Assembly (NCBI GenBank): GCA_902616615.1
Contig: CACMTN010000013.1
Coordinates: 1-40,213 of the forward strand
DNA: 40,213 nucleotides
From: an uncultured SAR116 cluster alpha proteobacterium
GTDB lineage: Bacteria; Pseudomonadota; Alphaproteobacteria; Puniceispirillales; Marisalimonadaceae
Direction: 5' to 3'
Shown: in pieces, positions 26,735 to 34,776 of the stretch
Position numbering within the stretch: the stretch's first letter is position 1
Layout of the letters: every line of letters starts with the position of its first letter
Translations under genes and position numbers: made by a program
The notes under the pieces: model-generated
The model's database searches: none
Told to the model about the DNA's origin: nothing
Seen by the model: only the letters and a program-made list of their open reading frames with translations

Positions 26735-29350
26735 CTAAATTAATGCTTTTTCAATTATTTCAGACAAATCATTAGAGATAAATGGTTTATTTATATTTTT
26801 TAATACATCTTTAATTTTATTTTTCCTCTCACAAGAGTAACTTTTAAATCTTGTCAGAGGTAGAATTAGTCTAGCTGCAGCTTGGGGATTGCTTTTATCA
26901 ATAATTGAAACCTGTTCAGAAACAAATTTATATCCAGAAGAATCATTTGCATGAAACAATAATACATTTTCTCTTTGAAAAGTACTTAAAACTGCTCTAA
27001 GTATATTTGGATTTTTATAATCAAAATCTTTATGTTTTAATAAATGTTTAATTAGATTTAAACCCTGTGATCCAATATTTAGAGTCGACATCATTTCAAA
27101 CCATTTTTCAATAACTAAGTGATTATTTTTCCATTTTTTGTAAAAATCATTTAAATGATTTAATGCTAACTGATTATTGGCCAAACATAATGATTTCAAT
27201 CCTATAATTGAAAGTGTCATATTTTTACTTGCTGTTATTTTTTTTGCGATCTGTATTCCTATTGAGCTCTCAATTAGAATTAAATATTTCAATATTTTTT
27301 CTAATAACAGTCTTTCTCCAAAGCTTTTATCATCTTGGATTTTGCTTTTATATAGTTTTAAAGCATTAATCTCAAAAACTTCTTGTAAACCAAAGGCAAT
27401 TTTTTTCATAAAATCCTTTTTTCTTTTGAATATTGAAATTGGATCTACATCATTTGATAAATTTTCAAATGTGTTTCGAGATGGTAATTCTAGAAGCAAC
27501 GCCATTAATGAATAGTTTACTTTTTTTTCTAAAATTAATTCTTTTAATGTTTTTATTAAAATATTTAAATTCAATTTTTTTAAAAAAAAGTTTAGATATA
27601 AATTTTGAGCTGCATCCCATTTGTTAAATGAATCATTGTCAAATTTAAGTATGTGAACATACTCAATAATTTTTATATCTGTTTTTAAAAGTACTGGAGC
27701 AGAGAATTCTCGTAATATTGAAGGAGTAATTTCTTTTTCATTACAGATTACAGTGACTTTATCTTTGCTTTTAGATAGTAAATAGACGTGTTCATATTTT
27801 AATTTTGACTTGTTGATACCAAATTTAACGAGAGATCCCTTTTTATTTAAAAAAGCAATTTTTATTGGAATAGGTAAATTACTAATTTTTTTATTAATTT
27901 TTTGAGAAAAATTAAGTTCTAATCCTAAGTCATTTTCTTTTCTTGTAATTTTTAAATTAGGAGTGCCGGATTGGGAATACCATTTTTCAAACATACTTAA
28001 ATCTAATTTACTTCCATCAGCTAATGCTTTTATGAAATCCTCGCACGTAACTGCCTTTCCGTCATATCTATTAAAATATAAATCCATTCCTTTTTTATAC
28101 AAAGTGTTACCGAGATAATTATAAATCATTCTAATAACCTCAGCCCCTTTTTCATAGATTGTTGGAGTATAAAAATTGTTAATTTCCTTATATTCATCAG
28201 GCCTTATAGGATGACTATTAGACCCAGCATCTTCTGCAAACTGAATTGATCTAAGTAATGACACATCTTCTATTCTTTTAACACCTCTATTGTTCATATC
28301 ACCCGAAAATTCTTGATCTCTAAAAACAGTTAAGCCTTCTTTTAGAGTCAATTGAAACCAATCTCTACAAGTTACCCTATTCCCAGTCCAATTATGAAAA
28401 TACTCATGAGCAACAATGCTTTCTATATTTTGTAAATCTCTATCAGTAGCTGTTTTATTATCTGCTAGAACAAACTTTGAGTTAAATATATTTAAACCTT
28501 TGTTTTCCATAGCACCCATATTAAAATGACTAACAGCTACTATCATAAAAGTATCTAAATCGTATTCTAATCCATATTTTTCTTCATCCCATCTCATCGC
28601 TTTTTTCAGACTATTCATTGCGTAATTAGTAAAATTTTTATTTCCTATTTCACTAAAAATATTGATTTTAATTTCTTTTTTTGATGATGTTAAATATTTA
28701 GAAGAATTGGATTCTAAATTGCCAACAATTAATGCAAACAAATAAGAAGGCTTTGGAAATGGATCGTGCCAAACTTTAAACACCCTATTATATTTTCCAT
28801 TTTTATTTTTAATAACACCTTCTTCAATTAAATTACCATTACTAAGTATTGTTTTAAATTTATCCGTCGTCTCTATTCTAACTGTAAAAAAACTCAAACA
28901 ATCAGGTCGATCTGGAAACCAGGTAATTTTTCTGAAACCTTCTGCTTCACATTGAGTGCATAACATATTATTGCTTTGATATAATCCTTCTAAGGAATTG
29001 TTAGCTGAAGGATATATTTTAACTTCAGTAAATATTTTAACAAAAGATGTATTTGAAGGCACCGGTATTATAACGGCTTCATTTTGTTTTTTTAAACTTT
29101 CAATTTTTATATTTTCAGGAGGATTATCGTCAAGGATTAGTTCAAATTTTTTAGTAACTAAATCAACACCATTTAATTCCAGATTACTTTGTAAATTATA
29201 ATCAATTATGTTTTGAAAATTATTTTTTTTAAAAATTATTTTAGATTTAACAATAGTATATTTATCAAATATTAAAAATTCTAAGTACGTATCCTTGGCC
29301 AGCCAAAATAACGGTTTATAATCAGATCTTTTTTTAATAACATTTTCCAT
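26735..29350 (-). CDS. pepN: Aminopeptidase N (M1 family)
   Basis: An 871-residue M1 zinc aminopeptidase, the length of gammaproteobacterial/alphaproteobacterial PepN. The substrate-binding GAMEN is at 279-283, the zinc ligands are His315 and His319 in HEYFH with Glu338 in LKEGLTVF, and Glu316 is the catalytic base. The N-terminal beta domain (TQCEAEGFRKITWFPDRPD) and the C-terminal helical domain are complete. It removes N-terminal residues from peptides in the cytoplasm, downstream of Lon and Clp proteolysis. It follows gcrA by 11 bases and appears to be the last gene of the msrB-aroE-gcrA run. It abuts the convergent helicase gene. Confidence 0.95.
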   Translation of the reverse strand: MENVIKKRSDYKPLFWLAKDTYLEFLIFDKYTIVKSKIIFKKNNFQNIIDYNLQSNLELNGVDLVTKKFELILDDNPPENIKIESLKKQNEAVIIPVPSNTSFVKIFTEVKIYPSANNSLEGLYQSNNMLCTQCEAEGFRKITWFPDRPDCLSFFTVRIETTDKFKTILSNGNLIEEGVIKNKNGKYNRVFKVWHDPFPKPSYLFALIVGNLESNSSKYLTSSKKEIKINIFSEIGNKNFTNYAMNSLKKAMRWDEEKYGLEYDLDTFMIVAVSHFNMGAMENKGLNIFNSKFVLADNKTATDRDLQNIESIVAHEYFHNWTGNRVTCRDWFQLTLKEGLTVFRDQEFSGDMNNRGVKRIEDVSLLRSIQFAEDAGSNSHPIRPDEYKEINNFYTPTIYEKGAEVIRMIYNYLGNTLYKKGMDLYFNRYDGKAVTCEDFIKALADGSKLDLSMFEKWYSQSGTPNLKITRKENDLGLELNFSQKINKKISNLPIPIKIAFLNKKGSLVKFGINKSKLKYEHVYLLSKSKDKVTVICNEKEITPSILREFSAPVLLKTDIKIIEYVHILKFDNDSFNKWDAAQNLYLNFFLKKLNLNILIKTLKELILEKKVNYSLMALLLELPSRNTFENLSNDVDPISIFKRKKDFMKKIAFGLQEVFEINALKLYKSKIQDDKSFGERLLLEKILKYLILIESSIGIQIAKKITASKNMTLSIIGLKSLCLANNQLALNHLNDFYKKWKNNHLVIEKWFEMMSTLNIGSQGLNLIKHLLKHKDFDYKNPNILRAVLSTFQRENVLLFHANDSSGYKFVSEQVSIIDKSNPQAAARLILPLTRFKSYSCERKNKIKDVLKNINKPFISNDLSEIIEKALI

Positions 29351-29361
29351 AATGCATTTTT

Positions 29362-29760
29362 TTAGCTTTCTCGAGCATTAGTATATGCGAGGTTTGAATG
29401 TTCTTCACAATAAGGCCTGCCTGGAATAATATGAGTGCCACAAAAAGAAAAACCAGGTAGTTTTGGATCACCAATCGGCCAACAACACCGATTTCTAGAC
29501 CATTCAACATCTCTTAACATAATTTTCAAAGGTAGTTGCCTACTATTCTCTTGAGTATTATTTACCTGATTTTTTCTAGGATCTCCAGATTTAGAAATAG
29601 GTGAATTTCTTTTAGGTAAACCCATTCTATGAGCTTTACCAGCAATTGCATTTCTAGATACACCAATTTCATTTCCAATTTTTGTAATTGGCAAACCATC
29701 ATCCCAAAGTTTTCTTAATTTATTTAATTTATCTTCATCCCAAACAAAGTTGCTTTCCAT
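29362..29760 (-). CDS. gcrA: GcrA cell-cycle transcription regulator
   Basis: A 132-residue protein that opens with the GcrA helix-turn-helix (WDEDKLNKLRKLWDDG, then ISKIGNEIGVSRNAIAGKAHRMGLPKR-type residues) and ends with the conserved Cys/His-rich segment (NRCCWPIGDP, FCGTHIIPGRPYCEEH). GcrA is found in Alphaproteobacteria, where it works with sigma-70 RNA polymerase at promoters marked by CcrM methylation of GANTC and drives cell-division genes. Two ATGs stand in tandem; the second (29760) lies five bases after GGAG and the first only two, so the second is preferred. It is tightly spaced between the aroE-like gene (13 bases) and pepN (11 bases), implying one transcript. Confidence 0.93.
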   Translation of the reverse strand: MESNFVWDEDKLNKLRKLWDDGLPITKIGNEIGVSRNAIAGKAHRMGLPKRNSPISKSGDPRKNQVNNTQENSRQLPLKIMLRDVEWSRNRCCWPIGDPKLPGFSFCGTHIIPGRPYCEEHSNLAYTNARES

Positions 29761-29773
29761 CATTTCTCCTTTA

Positions 29774-30571
29774 CTACCAAAGCTCTAAAAAGTTGCCAGC
29801 TAAATCAATCTGACTATCTATCATATATTTTCCATAATGAACAGACCGACCTAAATTTTTTGCTTGTTTTAATAACTCTGTATTTAAAGGTTGCATAATA
29901 ATATCGGCAATGACTGCTTTTGATGATGTTTTATTCACATCAAAAGGTTGTTTATCATCTTTATGTAATCCTAAACTAGTAGTATTAATTATTATGTCGT
30001 CATCGTTTAATAAGTAGTTATCTTTGTATTCAATTACTTTTACGAACATATCCTTATCAATAACTTTTATTTTCTTCATCAATTCATGTGCTTTATTAAT
30101 ATTACGATTTATTATTTTTAAAGATTGAATTTTTTGTTTTGCTAATGAACAGGCAATAGAAACAGCTGCGCCACCAGCACCAAAAATACAAATTTTTTTA
30201 TTTTTAATAAGATAATTTTTTGATAAAAATCCTGTAACAAAACCTTGTCCATCAAAATTGTTTCCAATCAATTTTCTGTCTTTGTCGAATTTGATCCAAT
30301 TTACAGACTTAGTTAATTCAGCATCTTGTTCAAGATAGTCACATAAGTTGGCAATAGTTGTTTTATGAGGAATTGTAACTGTCATTCCTTGAAAATTTTT
30401 AATTTTTTTTAATGAAGTTATTATATTTTTTAAATTATCTTTCTCTACATGAATTGGGACCATAACTGCATTAATATTTTTTTCTTTGAAAATAGAGGTG
30501 AAAATAGTTGGAGCTCTAACATGATCAATTGGATCAGCAAGACATCCATAAATTTTTGTAGTACCTAACAT
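29774..30571 (-). CDS. Shikimate dehydrogenase family protein (AroE-like) with altered substrate site
   Basis: A 265-residue AroE-fold protein. The catalytic Lys70 (TVTIPHKTTI), Asn91 (KSVNWIKF) and Asp107 (NNFDGQGF) line up with E. coli AroE Lys65, Asn86 and Asp102, and the NADP Rossmann motif ICIFGAGGAAVSIA is present. The two serines that hold the shikimate carboxylate in E. coli (HSxSP) are replaced: here HVRAP (17-21) has Val18 and Ala20. It may be an AroE variant or a related dehydrogenase (quinate or SDH-like) with another substrate. No other aro gene is nearby. It sits three bases after msrB and 13 bases before gcrA. Confidence 0.85.
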   Translation of the reverse strand: MLGTTKIYGCLADPIDHVRAPTIFTSIFKEKNINAVMVPIHVEKDNLKNIITSLKKIKNFQGMTVTIPHKTTIANLCDYLEQDAELTKSVNWIKFDKDRKLIGNNFDGQGFVTGFLSKNYLIKNKKICIFGAGGAAVSIACSLAKQKIQSLKIINRNINKAHELMKKIKVIDKDMFVKVIEYKDNYLLNDDDIIINTTSLGLHKDDKQPFDVNKTSSKAVIADIIMQPLNTELLKQAKNLGRSVHYGKYMIDSQIDLAGNFLELW

Positions 30572-30574
30572 AAG

Positions 30575-30955
30575 TTAATTATTATCAACTTTTTGAAAAT
30601 TTAGAGAAGCAGAATTAATACAATATCGTAATCCTGTCGGTCTTGGTCCATCAGGGAAAACATGACCTAAATGAGCATTGCATTTTGCACAATGAACTTC
30701 TGTTCGTTGCATGAAAAAAGAATTATCAACTGATTTACCAATTACTTTATCTGAAACTGGTTCATAAAAAGAAGGCCAACCTGAACCTGAATCATATTTA
30801 GTTTCACTAGAAAAAAGAGCAGTATCACAACATATGCAATTATAAATACCAGTATCTTTATTATCCCAATAAACTCCAGAATAAGCTGGTTCTGTACCAT
30901 GCTGTTGGGTAATTCTATATTGTTCATCTGTTAATTGTTTTTTATTTAAAGTCAT
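30575..30955 (-). CDS. msrB: Peptide methionine-R-sulfoxide reductase
   Basis: A 126-residue MsrB. Zinc is bound by two CxxC pairs (Cys40/Cys43 and Cys89/Cys92), [10 protein letters not shown] is the substrate pocket, and the catalytic Cys112 lies in RYCINSASL. An extra Cys42 lies within the first pair (CICC). It repairs the R form of oxidised methionine in proteins using thioredoxin. No export signal, so cytoplasmic. It is the first gene of a tight run with the aroE-like gene, gcrA and pepN; the 82-base gap upstream should hold the promoter. Confidence 0.96.
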   Translation of the reverse strand: MTLNKKQLTDEQYRITQQHGTEPAYSGVYWDNKDTGIYNCICCDTALFSSETKYDSGSGWPSFYEPVSDKVIGKSVDNSFFMQRTEVHCAKCNAHLGHVFPDGPRPTGLRYCINSASLNFQKVDNN

Positions 30956-31037
30956 GTAATTAATGCCACAATGTTTGAATAGTTATATCTTTATTTATTA
31001 CATTTATTCTATTTTAAGATAAAAATAAATTTGTATT

Positions 31038-31643
31038 TTATGTTTTAAGTAATTTTCTTATGAATAAAACTCTAGTTATAAAAGTAATCCAACATAATAT
31101 ACCAAAAATATATGCTATATAGTTTATTAACTCATTTAAAAAAATCATCATTGTAAAACAAATAATTGTCTCAAAACCCTCAGTAATTCCTCCAGCATAA
31201 AAAAAAGATTTTTTTTGACCATCAGGGATTGATAATTTATTTTTTTCAATAATCCATGCTGAAGCAAGAAAACTTGTTTGAGTTGCAACAAAACTGAACA
31301 ATAAAAAACAAATTGAATAAGCGTTATCTATATCTAAAATTATAAAAGATAAAGGAAACAACGAATAAAACAAAAAGTCTAGTACAATATCATAAAATGC
31401 ACCAAGATCTGTTTCTCCAACCAACCTTGCCATCGCTCCATCTAATCCATCGCATAGTCTGTTTAGACACAAGAAAATAAATGCATAAATAAACATTGAG
31501 TTTGTAATTGAGTAGAAACAACAAAGTCCAAATACAAAACCTATAAAAGATATTGCGTTTGGATTGATATTAAATTTTGATAGTTTTTTTACAAATACAC
31601 CTAAAATAGGCCTTAGAATTATATTTAATTTTGCGTCAATCAT
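31038..31643 (-). CDS. CDP-alcohol phosphatidyltransferase family membrane protein
   Basis: A 201-residue integral membrane enzyme with about five or six hydrophobic helices. The family signature D-x2-DG-x2-AR-x(n)-G-x3-D-x3-D is complete: Asp65, Asp68, Arg73, Asp85 and Asp89 in LCDGLDGAMARL and GAFYDIVLDF. Such enzymes join a CDP-diacylglycerol or CDP-alcohol to a second alcohol at the cytoplasmic membrane to make phospholipids (for example PgsA, PssA or choline/inositol types). The acceptor alcohol cannot be told from the sequence. It is 11 bases downstream of the LysM gene, so envelope biogenesis is the shared theme. Confidence 0.88.
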   Translation of the reverse strand: MIDAKLNIILRPILGVFVKKLSKFNINPNAISFIGFVFGLCCFYSITNSMFIYAFIFLCLNRLCDGLDGAMARLVGETDLGAFYDIVLDFLFYSLFPLSFIILDIDNAYSICFLLFSFVATQTSFLASAWIIEKNKLSIPDGQKKSFFYAGGITEGFETIICFTMMIFLNELINYIAYIFGILCWITFITRVLFIRKLLKT

Positions 31644-31654
31644 TAAAAATAATT

Positions 31655-32683
31655 TTAATTAATTTTATTTGGTATAATAAAAAGCTGTTTTGGGTAAATT
31701 AGGTCTGGATTTTTAATTTTATCTTTATTTAGCTCAACAATATCAATATACCGATTTCCTAATCCTAACCTTTGATAAGCTATGTTCCAAAGAGCATCAC
31801 CTTTTTGAACAATTATTAATGTTTTTCCATTTGCATTTTCAATACTTTTACCACTAATTATAAAAGAATTTTCACTTAATACTTTACCACTTTTACCTAA
31901 TAAAACAGCAAATACCTTTTGTTTCCCTGCAATTAATTTACCAGGAATAGACAATATCCATTCACCATTTATTATTTTAGTTGAGGAAGTTTCCTTACCA
32001 GTGAAACCGGCATTTACTTGGACACCATTGTAAGCTATCCCAGACAAAACAAGTTGTCCTACTTTTGAGTCATGTGTGATAGCTAAAATTTTAATTGAGG
32101 GTTTTTGTGTTAATTTTGTGTTTGATTTTTCATCGTCTTTATTATTCTCCTCTTTTTTTTCTAAACCAGGAGCTTGAATTACCTTAGCCCCTAATTTCCC
32201 TTGGCTGTCAACAATTGCAACGATTGGAATATCGTCTTGATTGCCAGTTACATTAATAACAACTGATTTCTTTGCAATAACTACTTTATTATCTTCTGTC
32301 GTTTGTCTAAAAGATAAAAAATATTCTCCACTTTTTAGTTGTTTTTTTGGAACAGTGACAAAATCTCCAATTTTGTCACTGGTAGTTGAGGCAATCACTT
32401 CTGAATTAGAAATTATTTCTATTTTTGAATTGGGCAAACCTTTTCCTGCAATAACAAGGCTCCCGTCTGGTCTTACCCTAACAACTTCTAATTTAATTGT
32501 TTCAGCAGTTTCTTCTCTTGTTGGTTTAACTTCAATTGTCTTAGCATCAACTACTTTATTTACCAAAGGTACAACTACTTCTTTTTCATCAACAGTTTCA
32601 GTTTCATAAAAAACTACAAACAGAGCTAAAGCTGCTATTATTGCACCAGTAAGTAAAAAATATATTGCTTTTGATGACTTCAT
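31655..32683 (-). CDS. LysM-domain envelope protein with N-terminal membrane anchor
   Basis: A 342-residue protein. An N-terminal uncleaved-type helix (YFLLTGAIIAALALFVVFY, about 8-26) anchors it to the inner membrane. It is followed by an acidic linker and at least two beta-sandwich-like repeats (VRVRPDGSLVIAGKGLPNSK and a second around QLVLSGIAYNGVQVNAG), and a C-terminal LysM peptidoglycan-binding domain (VQKGDALWNIAYQRLG ... PDLIYPKQLFIIP, about 290-340). Most of the protein is therefore periplasmic and binds murein. Proteins of this layout are common in Alphaproteobacteria and of unclear role. It is divergent from the LOG gene (93-base gap) and co-directional with the phosphatidyltransferase. 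Confidence 0.85.
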   Translation of the reverse strand: MKSSKAIYFLLTGAIIAALALFVVFYETETVDEKEVVVPLVNKVVDAKTIEVKPTREETAETIKLEVVRVRPDGSLVIAGKGLPNSKIEIISNSEVIASTTSDKIGDFVTVPKKQLKSGEYFLSFRQTTEDNKVVIAKKSVVINVTGNQDDIPIVAIVDSQGKLGAKVIQAPGLEKKEENNKDDEKSNTKLTQKPSIKILAITHDSKVGQLVLSGIAYNGVQVNAGFTGKETSSTKIINGEWILSIPGKLIAGKQKVFAVLLGKSGKVLSENSFIISGKSIENANGKTLIIVQKGDALWNIAYQRLGLGNRYIDIVELNKDKIKNPDLIYPKQLFIIPNKIN

Positions 32684-32776
32684 AGAAAACCTTGTTAAAA
32701 ACAGATGTTTTATTTTAAAATAAATAATTAGAATAATATATAAATTTTTTAAGTTTGTTATTTTTACGAGGTAGTT

Positions 32777-33337
32777 TTGAGAAAAAAGATATGTGTATTT
32801 GGCGGTTCTAAATCAGGCAAAAATAGTGAGAACATAAAATCTGCTAAAATTGTTGGTCAAATTATCGCAGAGAATAATTTTGACATTGTTTTTGGTGGTG
32901 GTGAAAATGGTATAATGGGATCAGTATCAGAAACAGCAATTAAGTATGGCTCTAAAACAACAGGTATAATACCTAATTTTTTAATTAAAAAAGATATACA
33001 AGAGACAAAACATTCAAATAAATATAATACTCACTTAATAATTACAGAGAATATGCACCAAAGAAAACAAATGATGTATGAAAAATCTGATGCTTTCTTG
33101 ATCTTACCAGGCGGTGTAGGAACACTTGATGAATGTTTCGAGGTTTTAACTTGGTGCCAATTACTTCAAATTGTTAATAAAAAAATTGGTATTATTAATT
33201 TCAATAATTTTTGGGATCCTCTTATTTCTTTGATTAATCATCTTATTAAAGAAGAATATATGGGAGAACATAATTTAAATTATTTTGAGGAATTGGGAAA
33301 CATAGATTCTTTAAAAATTTTTCTAAAAGATATTTAA
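32777..33337 (+). CDS. LOG family protein (lysine-decarboxylase-like; cytokinin-type nucleotide phosphoribohydrolase)
   Basis: A 186-residue Rossmann-like protein with both LOG motifs: FGGGENGIMG (39-48) for phosphate binding, MHQRKQMM (93-100) and PGGVGTLDE (111-119), which holds the catalytic Glu and Arg set. Family members cleave AMP or N6-modified AMP to a free base and ribose 5-phosphate; the old lysine decarboxylase label is wrong for them. The start is a TTG at 32777, six bases after a GAGG; the fold begins at once with KKICVFGGS. It is divergent from the LysM gene, an arrangement I recall from other Alphaproteobacteria. Confidence 0.9.
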   Translation: MRKKICVFGGSKSGKNSENIKSAKIVGQIIAENNFDIVFGGGENGIMGSVSETAIKYGSKTTGIIPNFLIKKDIQETKHSNKYNTHLIITENMHQRKQMMYEKSDAFLILPGGVGTLDECFEVLTWCQLLQIVNKKIGIINFNNFWDPLISLINHLIKEEYMGEHNLNYFEELGNIDSLKIFLKDI

Positions 33338-33409
33338 AAAATTTATTAATTTATGTATGAATGATATACATATGAATTAAAATTTTTTTTAAAAAATTAA
33401 GGGCTTGAA

Positions 33410-34774
33410 ATGTTAGATTTGATGAAAATAGCTGTTACTGAATCTGAAGGTGGTGACTTAGAAACTGTTCTTGGGGAACTTTACCAAAAGACCGAGGTAA
33501 GGCCAAATGGGTATCCAAATGCAATTGTTTGGAAAGGCGGAAAACATGACGGGATTATAAATCCAGTATGCCATTCATTAACAGACGCTTACGCATTATT
33601 AGGAACTATCGCAGCCGCTGATATCTTAAATCTTCCTTTTTATGCAGTTCCAATGTGGTCACAAATGCGACATGACACAAAACTTGAAGCTTTAAGCTGG
33701 TTTGGTAATATGCAAAACACATCAATAAAATGGTCAACTGCTGGTGATGCATATGTTAATAATGGGTCTGGAAATAAAGTTGTTGTAATGGGTAAGTCTG
33801 GAAATGCACCTTTAAGAACACAAGCAGGTGTATTTTGTAACGTTCGTCCATACGGTCCAATCACAGTTGTAAGATGTATGCCATGTTTACCCTATTCACA
33901 AGATAAATCTAAATTTAGTGTTAATGAAAATACTGGTATTGTACATACTGAAATGAATACTCCTGGAATTCAGATGGCTTATGCTTGTCGTCTATTTTTA
34001 AAGATGATTAATGATACAGGTAAGTTAGGTAGAGTTGCTTTTAAACCAACACAGGCGATGGAAGATGGAATTAATGCAGGCATATTAATTTGGCTTCTTA
34101 AAGGAACAAAATTCACTGTTGGTCGAAAATGGGCTGTGAATGCTTACGAAGAACATAAAACAAACATTGACAAGATAATTTCTCTATTACCTAAAGACTT
34201 TAAAGATGGTATGGAAAATTGGTCTGGAAGAATTGAACAACACATTTCTGATACAAATTATGGTTTATTAGTATGGGATATAATAAACAAACAAGAATGT
34301 ATAGTATTAGCAACTGATTTAGATGGTGATAGATTAACTGATTTACTTGCTGATATATCTGACCCATTAAGAGATTTTGGTACAAAAATTCTTAATCATG
34401 TTAAGAGTGATATTAATATAGATACAGCATGGAAGTCTATGGGCTACACAACTGGTAACGGAAGAGATATGACTTCAGTAATGCATAGAATGTCTGGACC
34501 ACCTATTCATGAACAAACACTAGGATCAGCTGACGCTATGCTTTTAAGACTTCTTGATGGTGATGAAACTATGGGTGGAACAAAAAAACCTTACGACCCA
34601 AGAATTCATTTTGTTTTAATTAGAGACGCATACTTAGATGCTAATCCCAATAACATTGAACTTAGAGATTGGTTGGATAATGTTTTAAATATATTTGATG
34701 GAATATACGGTAGTAACAGACCTGGATTTATCGAAGGTTATAAATCACTTAAAAATGCCATAAAGCCTTGGTGA
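33410..34774 (+). CDS. Unrecognised 454-residue conserved-looking protein
   Basis: I do not recognise this family. The protein is soluble-looking: no signal peptide, no membrane segment, mixed alpha/beta composition with many aromatic and Gly residues, and no low-complexity tract, so it reads like an enzyme. Visible features are a His/Asp/Cys-rich N-terminal third (KGGKHDGIINPVCHSLTDAY at 42-61, WSQMRHDTKLE at 83-93), VVVMGKSGNAPLRTQAG (124-140), a CMPC pair (156-159), DLDGDRLTD (303-311) and HRMSGPPIHEQTLGSADA (359-376). None of these matches a P-loop, Rossmann or known catalytic signature. The ATG at 33410 has AAGGG six bases upstream. It is a single gene between the LOG gene (72-base gap) and a convergent aminotransferase whose stop is two bases away. 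Confidence 0.8.
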   Translation: MLDLMKIAVTESEGGDLETVLGELYQKTEVRPNGYPNAIVWKGGKHDGIINPVCHSLTDAYALLGTIAAADILNLPFYAVPMWSQMRHDTKLEALSWFGNMQNTSIKWSTAGDAYVNNGSGNKVVVMGKSGNAPLRTQAGVFCNVRPYGPITVVRCMPCLPYSQDKSKFSVNENTGIVHTEMNTPGIQMAYACRLFLKMINDTGKLGRVAFKPTQAMEDGINAGILIWLLKGTKFTVGRKWAVNAYEEHKTNIDKIISLLPKDFKDGMENWSGRIEQHISDTNYGLLVWDIINKQECIVLATDLDGDRLTDLLADISDPLRDFGTKILNHVKSDINIDTAWKSMGYTTGNGRDMTSVMHRMSGPPIHEQTLGSADAMLLRLLDGDETMGGTKKPYDPRIHFVLIRDAYLDANPNNIELRDWLDNVLNIFDGIYGSNRPGFIEGYKSLKNAIKPW

Positions 34775-34776
34775 TT

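Noticed and set aside
33703-33720. DLDGDR and GKSGNAP segments of the 454-residue protein as metal or P-loop motifs
   Set aside because: DLDGDR resembles the phosphoglucomutase metal loop, but the surrounding residues do not fit. GKSGNAP lacks the preceding Gly and spacing of a Walker A.
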